Origin: Arthrobacter alkaliphilus
GTDB taxonomy: Bacteria > Actinomycetota > Actinomycetes > Actinomycetales > Micrococcaceae
NCBI RefSeq assembly: GCF_021483235.1
Contig: NZ_JAKEEC010000012.1
Coordinates: forward strand, 1-64,000
DNA: 64,000 nucleotides
Direction of reading: 5' to 3'
The position numbers were made by a program, and so were the translations under genes. The first letter of the stretch is position 1, and every line of letters begins with the position of its first letter. The notes beneath the pieces were generated by a model that had not been told where the DNA came from, ran no database searches, and saw nothing but the letters and a program-made list of their open reading frames with translations. Below are positions 42,050-50,666 of the stretch, in pieces.

Positions 42050-42079
42050 ACCATAGCGGCAGGCTCCGGATGCCCGCAA
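42050..42079 (-). promoter_or_regulatory. Promoter of the leader peptide-DAHP synthase transcript
   Basis: -35 TTGCGG (42079-42074), 18-bp spacer, -10 TATGGT (42055-42050), then six bases to the leader ATG at 42043. The expected start point is therefore the first base of the ATG, a leaderless mRNA. Confidence 0.6.
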
Positions 42080-42100
42080 ATCGAAATGCAACGACATCAA

Positions 42101-42128
42101 GGGAAACCGTTTCCCGACGCACTATAAA
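42101..42128 (+). promoter_or_regulatory. LacI-type operator and promoter of the LacI gene
   Basis: GGGAAACCGTTTCCC (42101-42115), an inverted repeat with one central base, is the kind of site LacI-family proteins bind. TATAAA (42123-42128) is a suitable -10, and the operator covers the -35 position. This is also about 22 bp upstream of the DAHP synthase -35, so the regulator could touch both genes. Confidence 0.6.
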
Positions 42129-42199
42129 CTTCACCTCAAAGCACGGGCCTCGCCGCGTTGGAGTTGGAGCAGCGCGGCAGCAACTCCAGGAAGGAAACC

Positions 42200-43213
42200 A
42201 TGCCAGGCAGAAGGTATACCCGCCGGGTGGGCATCGCAGATGTGGCATCCATGGCCGGCGTTTCGCATGCCACGGTTTCCCGCGTCATGAATGGAAACAC
42301 AACCGTTGACGCGGACATTGCCGCCCGCGTCCGGGCAGCCGCTTCCGAACTGAAATATAAGCCGAACCCGGTAGGCCGCAGCCTGGCCCTGGGCAAAACG
42401 GACACCATCGGAATCGTGGTTCCGGACCTGTCCAACCCCACGTTCCAGGCCATTCTCCGCGGGCTCAGCATTGCCGCGGCCCGCGATGGCTACCGCGTCC
42501 TGATCGCGGACTCCTCCGAGGTCCGGAGCGAAGAGGCAATCCTGGCCGGCGAAGCCCGGCGGCGTTGCGACGGCGTGGTCCTCTGCGCTCCCCGCATGAG
42601 CGATGAGGAGCTTGAAGAGCTCGCACCGACCCTCCACCCACTGGTCCTCATCAACCGGATCACCCAGTCCGTCCCGACTCCAAGCCTGGTGGTGGACTAT
42701 GGCCAGGGCATCCAGGAACTTGCCGCGCACCTGGTCGAGTTGGGACACCGCAAGCTGGCTTATCTGACGGGACCGGACCGCAGCGCATCCAACGTGCAGC
42801 GCCTGCGGGGACTCGAGAAGTTCAAAGCCGAGTACCCCGACATCGAATTGCAGTACCATCCTGGCGGAAATACCTACGACGCCGGATTCGAGTCGAGCGA
42901 TGCGGTCGCCTCGTGTGGCGCTACGGGAATTCTGGTGTTCAACGACGTCGCTGCGATGGGCCTCTTGAGCGGACTCAACGAGCGCGGGATCCGCGTGCCG
43001 GAAGACTTGTCGCTCACAGGTTTCGACGACATGCCGTTCGCGCGTTACACCATGCCTCCGCTGACCACTGCCGCCGTGCCGATCTCCGATCTCGGGGACC
43101 TTGCGTGGCGCCGCATGCGGGAGCAGATCCAGACCAACGACGCCGCTTCGCCCACGAACTACTTCCCGCCGCGGCTTGAACTCAGGGGCAGCACCGGACC
43201 CGTCAAGGCGTAG
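42200..43213 (+). CDS. LacI-family transcriptional regulator
   Basis: 337 residues. The N-terminal HTH IADVASMAGVSHATVSRVMNG is followed by a periplasmic-binding-protein-like sugar domain (IGIVVPDLSNPTFQAIL, and DLSLTGFDDMPFARYTMPPLTT). The ATG at 42200 has AGGAAGGAAA upstream. The ligand is unknown and no sugar operon is adjacent. Its 3' end overlaps the convergent lldR gene by 11 bp. Probably autoregulated through the palindrome at 42101. Confidence 0.9.
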   Translation: MPGRRYTRRVGIADVASMAGVSHATVSRVMNGNTTVDADIAARVRAAASELKYKPNPVGRSLALGKTDTIGIVVPDLSNPTFQAILRGLSIAAARDGYRVLIADSSEVRSEEAILAGEARRRCDGVVLCAPRMSDEELEELAPTLHPLVLINRITQSVPTPSLVVDYGQGIQELAAHLVELGHRKLAYLTGPDRSASNVQRLRGLEKFKAEYPDIELQYHPGGNTYDAGFESSDAVASCGATGILVFNDVAAMGLLSGLNERGIRVPEDLSLTGFDDMPFARYTMPPLTTAAVPISDLGDLAWRRMREQIQTNDAASPTNYFPPRLELRGSTGPVKA

Positions 43214-43931
43214 CTTCCGCGGGAATTTCCGCGGCGCTTTCCGCGGGCCGCTGCCCCAGCCCGGCTTCCCGGTAGTACCCCTCGATGTGGTCGGCAACGA
43301 GCTTCGCTGCCCGGCCGCCGTCGCCGTCGTTCACTGCCGCCAAGATGGCCCGGTGCTCCGACCGCAGGCGATCGGCGGTGCGGTCCCAATCGGGCAGGTT
43401 GGCCGTGAGCGCCGCAGCATACCCCTCGATCGCTTCACGCAGCGAGCCCATGATGGTGCTCACCACGGCATTCCCGGCAGCTTCCGCCAACGCCAGGTGG
43501 AAAGCGATGTCCAGCGCCATGAAATCGTCGACGGCGGGATGTACCTCCATCTCGTCCAGCAGCCTCGCCGCTTCGGCCAATTCCGGAGCCTCCGCCTTCG
43601 CGCGGGACACCGCCCACGACTCCAGCAGGACCCGGGTCTCCACGATGTCGGCCACAGGCAAATGCTGGGTGGCCACATGGAGCCGGAACGCTGAACCGAG
43701 TGCTGCGGCGGGTTCCGCGATGACCACCGTGCCCGCATCCTTTCCGGAACCGACTCCCGCCCGCACCAAGCCCATGGCTTCCAGGATCCGGATGGCTTCG
43801 CGGACCGAGGTCCGCGAGACTTCCAGTTGTTCGGCCAACGCACGCTCGGCCGGGAGCCGCCCGCCAAGCACCAAGTGCCCGTCGGACAGTTGCTTTTCGA
43901 TCCAACCCAGGACGAGCTCGTGCGTTCTCAT
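43203..43931 (-). CDS. lldR: GntR/FadR-family regulator, LldR-like
   Basis: 242 residues. The winged helix [31 protein letters not shown] is followed by an FCD ligand domain ([29 protein letters not shown]). Divergent from the L-lactate dehydrogenase gene with a FadR-type operator between them, so it most likely controls that gene in response to lactate. A longer open frame continues upstream through lldD and is spurious. Confidence 0.86.
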   Translation of the reverse strand: MRTHELVLGWIEKQLSDGHLVLGGRLPAERALAEQLEVSRTSVREAIRILEAMGLVRAGVGSGKDAGTVVIAEPAAALGSAFRLHVATQHLPVADIVETRVLLESWAVSRAKAEAPELAEAARLLDEMEVHPAVDDFMALDIAFHLALAEAAGNAVVSTIMGSLREAIEGYAAALTANLPDWDRTADRLRSEHRAILAAVNDGDGGRAAKLVADHIEGYYREAGLGQRPAESAAEIPAEATP

Positions 43932-43947
43932 GCCTACATAATACTTG

Positions 43948-43964
43948 ATGTGGTTGGACCACAT
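43948..43964. promoter_or_regulatory. FadR-type operator between lldR and lldD
   Basis: ATGTGG-TTGGA-CCACAT (43948-43964) is a palindrome that contains TGGTTGGACCA, an exact match to the FadR-family pattern TNGTNNNACNA. It lies in the 78-bp divergent promoter region. Confidence 0.72.
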
Positions 43965-44009
43965 GGCATAGAGTGCGGTCCAACCGCACAGCACACCGGA
44001 GGCACCACC

Positions 44010-45341
44010 ATGACGCAGACCGTCCAGCCCGCCACTCCTCCCCCGGCCGGCACCGCCGCCGCGCCAACCGCCAACGCACCCGCCGCCAACACACCCGCCG
44101 CCGTCGGACATCCACCTGCATTGAAGCGCCGGATACCCAAATACGCGGACCTGGCGCCGCTCATGAAGTTCAAGAAGCCCGACTTCAGCAACGCGGCGAA
44201 GCTGCGGCGCGCATCCACCATTTGGGAGCTTCGGGACATGGCAAAGCGCCGCACTCCCCGGGCACCCTTCGACTACACGGACGGTGCAGCTGAGGCCGAG
44301 ATCACGCTTCGCCGGGCCCGTCAGGCTTTCCAGGACATCGAGTTCCGGCCGGGGATCCTGCGCGACGTTTCCAGCATCGACCTCAGGACCGGGATCCTGG
44401 GCAAGGAATCCCGGCTTCCCTTCGGGATCGCACCCACGGGGTTCACCCGCATGATGCAGTCGGAGGGTGAGTACGCGGGCTCCCAGGCGGCCGAAGCCGC
44501 CGGAATCCCCTACACCCTCTCCACAATGGGCACAGCGTCCATCGAGGACGTGGCTGCGGCGGCTCCGAACGGCCGCAACTGGTTCCAGCTGTACCTCTGG
44601 ACCGACCGGGACCGTTCCCTGGAACTGATCGAGCGCGCCGCCAAGGCCGGAAACGACACCCTCATGGTCACTGTGGATACCGCCGTCGCGGGCGCCCGGC
44701 TGCGGGATGTCCGCAACGGCATGACAATCCCGCCGGCACTCACGCTGAAGACCGTCCTGGATGCCTCGTACCGGCCCGCCTGGTGGTTCAACTTCCTCAC
44801 GCACGAGCCGTTGACGTTCGCCTCGCTCTCCCGCTACACGGGCACCGTGGCCGAACTCATCAACTCCATGTTCGATCCCACCCTGACCTTCGACGACCTG
44901 GACTGGCTGCGGGAAACCTGGAAGGGCAAGCTCGTGGTCAAGGGCATCCAGACGGTGGAAGATGCCCGTAAGGTGGTGGACCACGGCGCTGACGGCGTGG
45001 TGGTCTCCAACCACGGCGGCCGCCAACTGGACCGGGCACCGATTCCGCTGCACCTCGTTCCCGAGATCTCCGCGGCGCTCAAAACTGACAACAGCGGCGC
45101 CGCCGTCATCCTGGACACCGGCATCATGAGCGGCGCGGACATCGTGGCTGCCCTTGCCCTCGGTGCGGACTTCGCCCTGATCGGCCGCGCCTACCTGTAC
45201 GGGCTCATGGCCGGCGGCCGGGCAGGCGTGGACCGCACCATCGAGATCCTGGAGAAGGACATGGCCCGCACCATGGCGCTGCTCGGAGTCACCAAGGTCT
45301 CCGAGCTCAACCCGGACCACGTGCGGCTGCTGGGAGCGTAA
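44010..45341 (+). CDS. lldD: FMN-dependent L-lactate dehydrogenase
   Basis: 443 residues of the alpha-hydroxy acid oxidase family. Visible: [41 protein letters not shown], the catalytic [10 protein letters not shown] (His and Arg) and the FMN loop [14 protein letters not shown]. It oxidises L-lactate and passes electrons to quinone. An Ala/Pro-rich N-terminal extension (about 1-40) is not part of the enzyme core. CCGGAGG precedes the ATG; controlled by the divergent lldR. Confidence 0.92.
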   Translation: MTQTVQPATPPPAGTAAAPTANAPAANTPAAVGHPPALKRRIPKYADLAPLMKFKKPDFSNAAKLRRASTIWELRDMAKRRTPRAPFDYTDGAAEAEITLRRARQAFQDIEFRPGILRDVSSIDLRTGILGKESRLPFGIAPTGFTRMMQSEGEYAGSQAAEAAGIPYTLSTMGTASIEDVAAAAPNGRNWFQLYLWTDRDRSLELIERAAKAGNDTLMVTVDTAVAGARLRDVRNGMTIPPALTLKTVLDASYRPAWWFNFLTHEPLTFASLSRYTGTVAELINSMFDPTLTFDDLDWLRETWKGKLVVKGIQTVEDARKVVDHGADGVVVSNHGGRQLDRAPIPLHLVPEISAALKTDNSGAAVILDTGIMSGADIVAALALGADFALIGRAYLYGLMAGGRAGVDRTIEILEKDMARTMALLGVTKVSELNPDHVRLLGA

Positions 45342-45369
45342 CCTTCAGCGCCCTTCAGCAAGGTGGGTG

Positions 45370-45957
45370 CTACTTCTTCCGTCCGAACTTCGGCAGGTTG
45401 GGCAGGTTGGGCAGGTTCGCCAAGAGGTCGGCAGCCTTGGTGGCTGCCCGGCCTACGGTGCGGCCGATCTGCTGCGGCCTGGTGTCGTCAGTTCCCGCTG
45501 CCGGGGCAACGGTTCCGGACGCGGGGACGGTCTCAGGCGAGCGCTCGACGTCGGTGCCCGCCTGGGAAGCGAGCTGCGGCTCTCCGTCTGGCTGCGTGAG
45601 CTGCTCCTCCTTCGCGGCGCCTGCACCCTGCTGGCCGGCGGAACCGGAGCGGGGGTTGCGGGCCGGGGCGGCCGCCTGGTCCGCGGGCTTGGCGGGTCCG
45701 ACGTCGAAGGTCTCCAGCCAGCTGGCAACCCCGGCGAGCGGCTTCGTGTTCAACGCGTAGTAGCGTTTCTGCCCCTGTGCGCGCATGCTGACGAGATCCG
45801 CCTCGCGGAGCACCTTCAAATGCTTTGAGATGGTGGGCTGGCTCGCTTCGAGCTCCTCCACCAGTTCCCCCACTGCCTTGTCCCCAGAGCGGAGGGAAAC
45901 CAGAATGTCACGCCGGGTCGCCTCAGCAATGACGGCAAATACGTCGTCAGTCACCAT
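45370..45957 (-). CDS. ArsR-family regulator with long low-complexity tail
   Basis: 195 residues. Residues 1-90 form an ArsR winged helix (ATRRDILVSLRSGDKAVGELVEEL and SQPTISKHLKVLREADLVSMR), with no metal-binding Cys pair. The C-terminal 100 residues are Ala/Gln/Pro/Thr-rich and end in NLPNLPNLPKFGRKK. Start ATG 45957; GTG 45954 is better spaced from GGGAGG. Likely an autorepressor of unknown signal; the tail's role is unknown. Confidence 0.83.
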   Translation of the reverse strand: MVTDDVFAVIAEATRRDILVSLRSGDKAVGELVEELEASQPTISKHLKVLREADLVSMRAQGQKRYYALNTKPLAGVASWLETFDVGPAKPADQAAAPARNPRSGSAGQQGAGAAKEEQLTQPDGEPQLASQAGTDVERSPETVPASGTVAPAAGTDDTRPQQIGRTVGRAATKAADLLANLPNLPNLPKFGRKK

Positions 45958-46053
45958 GCCTCCCACCCTAGCGACATATACGTCAAAAGGCATCAACTAT
46001 TTCGCAGGGGCGCGGCGTTGACCAGGCCTTGCCCTGGGGGGCCGACCAAGCTG

Positions 46054-47265
46054 TCAGTCGAACCAGGGATCCAGGCCGTAAACCGGGAAGATTTCCTTGC
46101 GGGTGGCGATGATCGTGCGGTCAACGGCGTCGGCGGGGTCGTAACCGACCTCCCACGAACGCCACCAGGTGTCCACGCCGTCGCCCATGAGTTCCGGGAC
46201 CGCGTCCCCGTATTTTTCCCTGACATGGCTGCGGAAAGTTTCCGGGACCGGAGCCGTCAGCTGGATGGGATGTTGGGCCACGATGCCGATCAAATGGCTC
46301 CACGTGCGCGGTACCACTCCCGTAATGTCGTAGCCCCCTCCCCCGGTGGCGATCCATCGATTCTCGCAAAACCTCGCGGCGAGGCGCGCGACGGCGGTGG
46401 CCGCCTCGCGTTGGCCGTCCACGCTGAGGTTCAGGTGCGTCAGGGGATCGAGTTTGTGGGAGTCGCAACCATGCTGGCTTACGATGACTTCCGGTTCAAA
46501 GGCCTGAACGAGCTGCGGTACGACTGCGTGGAAGGCCCGCAGCCACCCGGCGTCGCCCGTCCATGCAGGCAAGGCCACATTGACGGCCGTTCCGAGCGCG
46601 TCCTGGCCGCCGGTCTCGTTGGCGAAGCCGGTCCCCGGGAACAGCGAGAGGCCGCTTTCGTGCAGGGAGATCGTGAGGACCCTGGGATCGTTCCAGAAGA
46701 TGCTCTGCGTGCCGTCGCCGTGGTGGGCATCGACGTCGATGTACGCGACCCGCCGGACACCGCCGTCGAGCAGCCTCTGCACAGCGAGTGCGGCGTCGTT
46801 GTAGATACAAAAACCGCTTGCGCGCTCGCGGGAGGCATGGTGCAGGCCGCCGCCGAAGTTGACGGCGCGGACCGCGGTCCCGGACAGGATTGCCTCGGCC
46901 GCGAGGAGCGAGCCGCCGGCAAGCCGGGCGCTTGCTTCGTGCATCCCGGCGAAAGCGGGATCGTCGTCGGTGCCGAGCCCGCGTTCGGGGTCCGGCGTCG
47001 TCGGGTCTTCGCTGACCCGCCGCACCGCGGCGATGTACTCGGCGCTGTGCACTGCCCGGAGCTCGACGTCGGACGCGACCTCCGGCGCTTGGACGGAAAC
47101 GTGCTCCAGGTCGAAAAGTCCGAGTGACGAGGCGAGCCTGGCCGTCAGTTCAAGCCGCGCGGGGGCCATCGGATGCGATGGACCGAAATCGTATGCGGTC
47201 ATGGCGGGATCCCACGCCACCGTCGTTGGCAGCGGGGATGGACGGAGGCCTGCCCAGGAAGTCAT
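46054..47265 (-). CDS. acuC: Acetoin utilisation protein AcuC (histone deacetylase family)
   Basis: 403 residues. The zinc hydrolase core is intact: GGGLHHASRERASGFCIYND, DVDAHHGDGTQ, SQHGCDSHKLDPL and TGGGGYD. AcuC removes acetyl groups from acetyl-CoA synthetase in studied bacteria and so tunes acetate use. Start MTSWAGLRP chosen because the next conserved sequence, TTVAWDPAMTAYDFG, is the usual N-terminus. Divergent from trkH. Confidence 0.9.
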   Translation of the reverse strand: MTSWAGLRPSPLPTTVAWDPAMTAYDFGPSHPMAPARLELTARLASSLGLFDLEHVSVQAPEVASDVELRAVHSAEYIAAVRRVSEDPTTPDPERGLGTDDDPAFAGMHEASARLAGGSLLAAEAILSGTAVRAVNFGGGLHHASRERASGFCIYNDAALAVQRLLDGGVRRVAYIDVDAHHGDGTQSIFWNDPRVLTISLHESGLSLFPGTGFANETGGQDALGTAVNVALPAWTGDAGWLRAFHAVVPQLVQAFEPEVIVSQHGCDSHKLDPLTHLNLSVDGQREAATAVARLAARFCENRWIATGGGGYDITGVVPRTWSHLIGIVAQHPIQLTAPVPETFRSHVREKYGDAVPELMGDGVDTWWRSWEVGYDPADAVDRTIIATRKEIFPVYGLDPWFD

Positions 47266-47376
47266 CAATGACAGGCTACCCGAGCGGCAGGACGCAGCTG
47301 CCCCGTTACAACAGGCGATTAGTGGTTTACTACTCAGGAAAGCAGAATCAATCAACCAGAAGCGAACAGCACTGCC

Positions 47377-48810
47377 ATGACTCAGAGCCAGTCGAGGTCC
47401 TTGGACCCGGCCAGCTGGCAAACCGTCCAGCCGGAGCGGAAAAGCCTGTGGATTTTCACAGGCATCCGTGACTTCATCGACAACATCGCCAACTCCTCAC
47501 CGGCGCGGTTGGCGCTCACCGCATACGTCGTCGCGATTCTCTTCTTCACCGGTTTGCTTTCCCTGCCGGCGGCATCGGCCGACGGTGCGGTCACTCCCAT
47601 CCACCAGGCCCTGTTCACCGCGGTATCCAGCGTGTGCGTGACCGGTCTGACGGTTGTGTCGACGGCGACGCACTGGACATTCTTCGGCCAGCTCGTCATC
47701 ATCTTGGCTATTTTCGTGGGTGGATTGGGAACCCTGACACTCGCATCCCTCCTGGCGCTCATGGTCAGCAAACGGCTGGGCGTGAGGGGCAAGCTCATTG
47801 CCCAGGAGGCCATGAACAACGCCGGACGCTTGGGCGAAGTGGGCACCTTGTTGCGGATCGTCATCTCCACGTCCGTGACGATCGAGGCCGTACTGGCCAT
47901 CGCCTTGATTCCCCGCTTCGTGACACTCGGAGAGGACTTCTGGCAAGCCGTCTGGCATGGAGTCTTCTACTCGGTGTCTTCCTTCAACAATGCCGGTTTC
48001 ACGCCCCACTCCGACGGAATCGTGCCGTACGAGACCGACCTGTGGATTCTTGTACCGCTCATGGTTGGAGTGTTCCTCGGCAGCCTCGGCTTCCCGGTGA
48101 TGCTGGTGCTCCGACGGCACGGCCTGAATTGGAAAAAGTGGAGCCTCCACACCAAGCTCACCATCCAGGTTTCCCTGATCCTCCTCGTTGCCGGCGCAGC
48201 CCTGTGGGCCTTGATGGAGTGGGACAACACCAACACCATCGCCAACATGAGCGTCGGCGACAAGATCACGCATTCCATTTTCGCCTCGGTCATGACACGG
48301 TCCGGCGGCTTCAACCTCGTGGACCAGGCGCACATGGATTCCACCACGAGGCTCCTGTCCGACGCGCTCATGTTCGCCGGCGGCGGTTCGGCGTCGACGG
48401 CGGGCGGCATCAAGGTGACCACCATCGCGGTCATGTTCCTCGCCATCATCGCCGAGGCCCGGGGCGACGACGACGTCAAGGTCTACGGCCGCACGATTCC
48501 CGAAGGCACCATGCGAGTGGCCATCTCGGTGATCGTCGCGGGCGCCACCTTGGTATGCGTATCGGCATTCCTGCTCTTGGCCATCAGCGGCGCCAGCCTG
48601 GACCGGGTGCTCTTCGAAACCATTTCGGCTTTCGCAACCGTTGGCCTCAGCACGAACCTTAGCGCGGAACTGCCGCCGTCGGGGGTCTACGTGCTCGCAG
48701 CCCTCATGTTCGCCGGCCGCATCGGCACTATAACCCTTGCCTCAGCCCTGGCCCTCCGCCAGCGCAGGCAGCTATTCCACTACCCGGAAGAGAGGCCGAT
48801 CATTGGCTAA
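47377..48810 (+). CDS. Potassium uptake protein TrkH/KtrB
   Basis: 477 residues, multi-pass K+ translocator with four pore-loop repeats, e.g. AVSSVCVTGLTV, FNNAGFTP, MTRSGGFN and FATVGLS. GGGSASTAGGIKVTTI is a family hallmark. It forms a channel-like transporter gated by the RCK protein encoded by the overlapping downstream gene. Confidence 0.93.
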   Translation: MTQSQSRSLDPASWQTVQPERKSLWIFTGIRDFIDNIANSSPARLALTAYVVAILFFTGLLSLPAASADGAVTPIHQALFTAVSSVCVTGLTVVSTATHWTFFGQLVIILAIFVGGLGTLTLASLLALMVSKRLGVRGKLIAQEAMNNAGRLGEVGTLLRIVISTSVTIEAVLAIALIPRFVTLGEDFWQAVWHGVFYSVSSFNNAGFTPHSDGIVPYETDLWILVPLMVGVFLGSLGFPVMLVLRRHGLNWKKWSLHTKLTIQVSLILLVAGAALWALMEWDNTNTIANMSVGDKITHSIFASVMTRSGGFNLVDQAHMDSTTRLLSDALMFAGGGSASTAGGIKVTTIAVMFLAIIAEARGDDDVKVYGRTIPEGTMRVAISVIVAGATLVCVSAFLLLAISGASLDRVLFETISAFATVGLSTNLSAELPPSGVYVLAALMFAGRIGTITLASALALRQRRQLFHYPEERPIIG

Positions 48811-49489
48811 TTCAACAGGCGCCCCCAACCGGCCGGCGCACAACGCGCCCGTCCTGGTGATCGGCTTGGGCCGGTTCGGTGCAGCCACTGCGGAGCAGCT
48901 CGTCAAGCAGGGACGCGAAGTCCTGGCCATTGAGCGGGACCGCACGCTTGTCCAGACCTGGGCCCCCGTGCTCACCCACGTCGTCGAGGCCGACGCCACC
49001 AACATCGATGCCCTCCGCCAACTCGGCGCACAGGACTTCAGCTCTGCCGTGGTAGGCGTGGGAACGTCCATCGAGTCCTCGGTGCTCATCACGGTGAACC
49101 TCGTGGATCTGGGCATTGAGCACCTCTGGGTGAAAGCGATCACGGCCTCGCACGGCAAGATCCTCACCCGCATCGGCGCCAACCATGTCATCTACCCGGA
49201 GGCCGACGCCGGCGTCCGTGCAGCACACCTGGTCTCCGGCCGCATGCTGGACTTCATTGAGTTCGACGACGACTTCGCCATCGTGAAAATGTACCCGCCC
49301 AAGGAAACCGTGGGCTTCACGCTCGATGAGTCCAAGGTCCGCTCCAAGTACGGCGTGACCATTGTTGGCGTGAAGTCCCCGGGCGAGGACTTCACCTATG
49401 CCCGCCCGGACACTAAGGTATCCGGCCGCGACATGCTGATCGTCTCCGGGCACGTGGACCTGCTTGAGCGCTTCGCCGCGCGGCCGTAA
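48803..49489 (+). CDS. TrkA/KtrA potassium uptake regulatory subunit
   Basis: 228 residues. The RCK_N Rossmann domain has VLVIGLGRFGAATAEQL for NAD/ATP binding; a TrkA_C domain ends GRDMLIVSGHVDLLERFA. It gates the TrkH pore. The TTG at 48803 is chosen because AGAGG lies upstream and it overlaps the trkH stop by 8 bp. Confidence 0.92.
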   Translation: MANSTGAPNRPAHNAPVLVIGLGRFGAATAEQLVKQGREVLAIERDRTLVQTWAPVLTHVVEADATNIDALRQLGAQDFSSAVVGVGTSIESSVLITVNLVDLGIEHLWVKAITASHGKILTRIGANHVIYPEADAGVRAAHLVSGRMLDFIEFDDDFAIVKMYPPKETVGFTLDESKVRSKYGVTIVGVKSPGEDFTYARPDTKVSGRDMLIVSGHVDLLERFAARP

Positions 49490-49516
49490 CTTGCCGGACC
49501 GCAGCGCCGTGGGTTG

Positions 49517-50347
49517 CTAGCCGAGCTGTTGGGTGATTTCCGCTGCCCGGGCAGCCGCGGCGCGTGCACCGTCGGCGATGATCGAAGGCAGGCCGCGGTC
49601 GTTGAATGCCGCAATGGCGCGTTCCGTGGTGCCGTTGGGGCTGGTCACCGCGATGCGCAGGGCGGTGGGGTCGGCGCCCGGTTCGGCGAGCATGAACCCC
49701 GCACCTGCAACGGTCTCGCGGGCAATCTTGAGGGAGAGCTCGGGATCCAGGCCGAGTTCGACGCCGGCGGCAGCCATCGCCTCGGCCAGGTAGAACGCGT
49801 ACGCGGGGCCTGAGCCGCTGATGGCGGACAGGGCATCAACCTGTTCCTCTGGGATTTCCACAACCGTGCCCGCGGCCGCGAGGATGTCCTTGGCCTGCTG
49901 GAGCTGCACAGGGGTGCAATTGGTTCCGGGCGAAACGGAGACCACCCCGCGCCCGAGCTTGGCGGGCGTGTTGGGCATCGTCCGGATGACCGGCTGCCCT
50001 GCCGGCAGGGCTGCTTCCAGCTGGGCGATCGACACGGCGGCGGCAACGCTGATCACAATGGTGTCCTTGGCCAGCGACCCTGAGATTTCCCGGGCGAGGT
50101 CCGCAATACCCACAGGTTTGACACCGAGGATGACAACCGAGGCGCCCTTCGTCGCCAACTTGTTGTTGTCTGGTTCCTCGGCTCCGGCGATGGTCATGAC
50201 GTGGTGGCGCTCAGCCAGTTCGGCGGCGCGTTCAGCGCGACGTACGGTAGCGACGACGTCCGACGGATCCGTTCCGGCAGCCAGCAGGCCTCCCAGAATG
50301 GCCTCGTTCATGGACCCACAGCCAAGGAATGCGATTCGGTTGCTCAT
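49517..50347 (-). CDS. proC: Pyrroline-5-carboxylate reductase
   Basis: 276 residues. N-terminal NAD(P) site IAFLGCGSMNEAILGGL, and C-terminal AISGSGPAYAFYLAEAMAAAGVELGL with TVAGAGFML, the ProC signature region. It makes proline from pyrroline-5-carboxylate. ATG at 50347 with GGAGCC before it. Confidence 0.95.
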   Translation of the reverse strand: MSNRIAFLGCGSMNEAILGGLLAAGTDPSDVVATVRRAERAAELAERHHVMTIAGAEEPDNNKLATKGASVVILGVKPVGIADLAREISGSLAKDTIVISVAAAVSIAQLEAALPAGQPVIRTMPNTPAKLGRGVVSVSPGTNCTPVQLQQAKDILAAAGTVVEIPEEQVDALSAISGSGPAYAFYLAEAMAAAGVELGLDPELSLKIARETVAGAGFMLAEPGADPTALRIAVTSPNGTTERAIAAFNDRGLPSIIADGARAAAARAAEITQQLG

Positions 50348-50502
50348 GGCTCCATGATGCCAGTTCCGCTGCGCCACCGCAGATCGAGCCGGGCTTTCAA
50401 GAGGCCGCCCAGGATTCCCAGCTAGTTCCCAAGGTTATTGCAGGCTGCGCCCAATATCGCTCCGTAACTTGGTAATTACCTCATTGAGGGTGCGAGTGAT
50501 GA

Positions 50503-50584
50503 GGCGGGCATGGGGATGTCCGCCCACAAAGCACCGGTGGCTGAACGGGTTTTCCCCCATTTTCCCGTTTGCCACCGGTGCTTT
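50503..50584. other. Two adjacent hairpins in the proC-isomerase gap
   Basis: GGCGGGCAT (50503-50511) pairs with ATGTCCGCC (50516-50524), and AAAGCACCGGTGGC (50528-50541) pairs exactly with GCCACCGGTGCTTT (50571-50584), enclosing a further AACGGG/CCCGTT stem. GGTAATTACC at 50471-50480 is a perfect palindrome nearby. The large stem is probably the terminator of the isomerase operon; a small RNA cannot be excluded. Confidence 0.6.
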
Positions 50585-50666
50585 CGCTTTTAAGGCGGCC
50601 GTTCGACTTCAAGGCGGCGGTTCGAGGGCGGGCACGCGCCCGCCGTCGTCGTCTTGAGTGGCGAGG

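Noticed and set aside
43203-45320. 705-codon open frame ending in the LldR-like regulator
   Set aside because: The upstream two thirds are antisense to lldD, which has clear FMN-enzyme motifs; the regulator starts at 43931.
50469-50657. 62-codon plus-strand frame in the proC-isomerase gap
   Set aside because: It runs through the stem-loop sequences, has no ribosome-binding site and gives an Arg/Gly/Pro-rich translation typical of noncoding GC-rich DNA.
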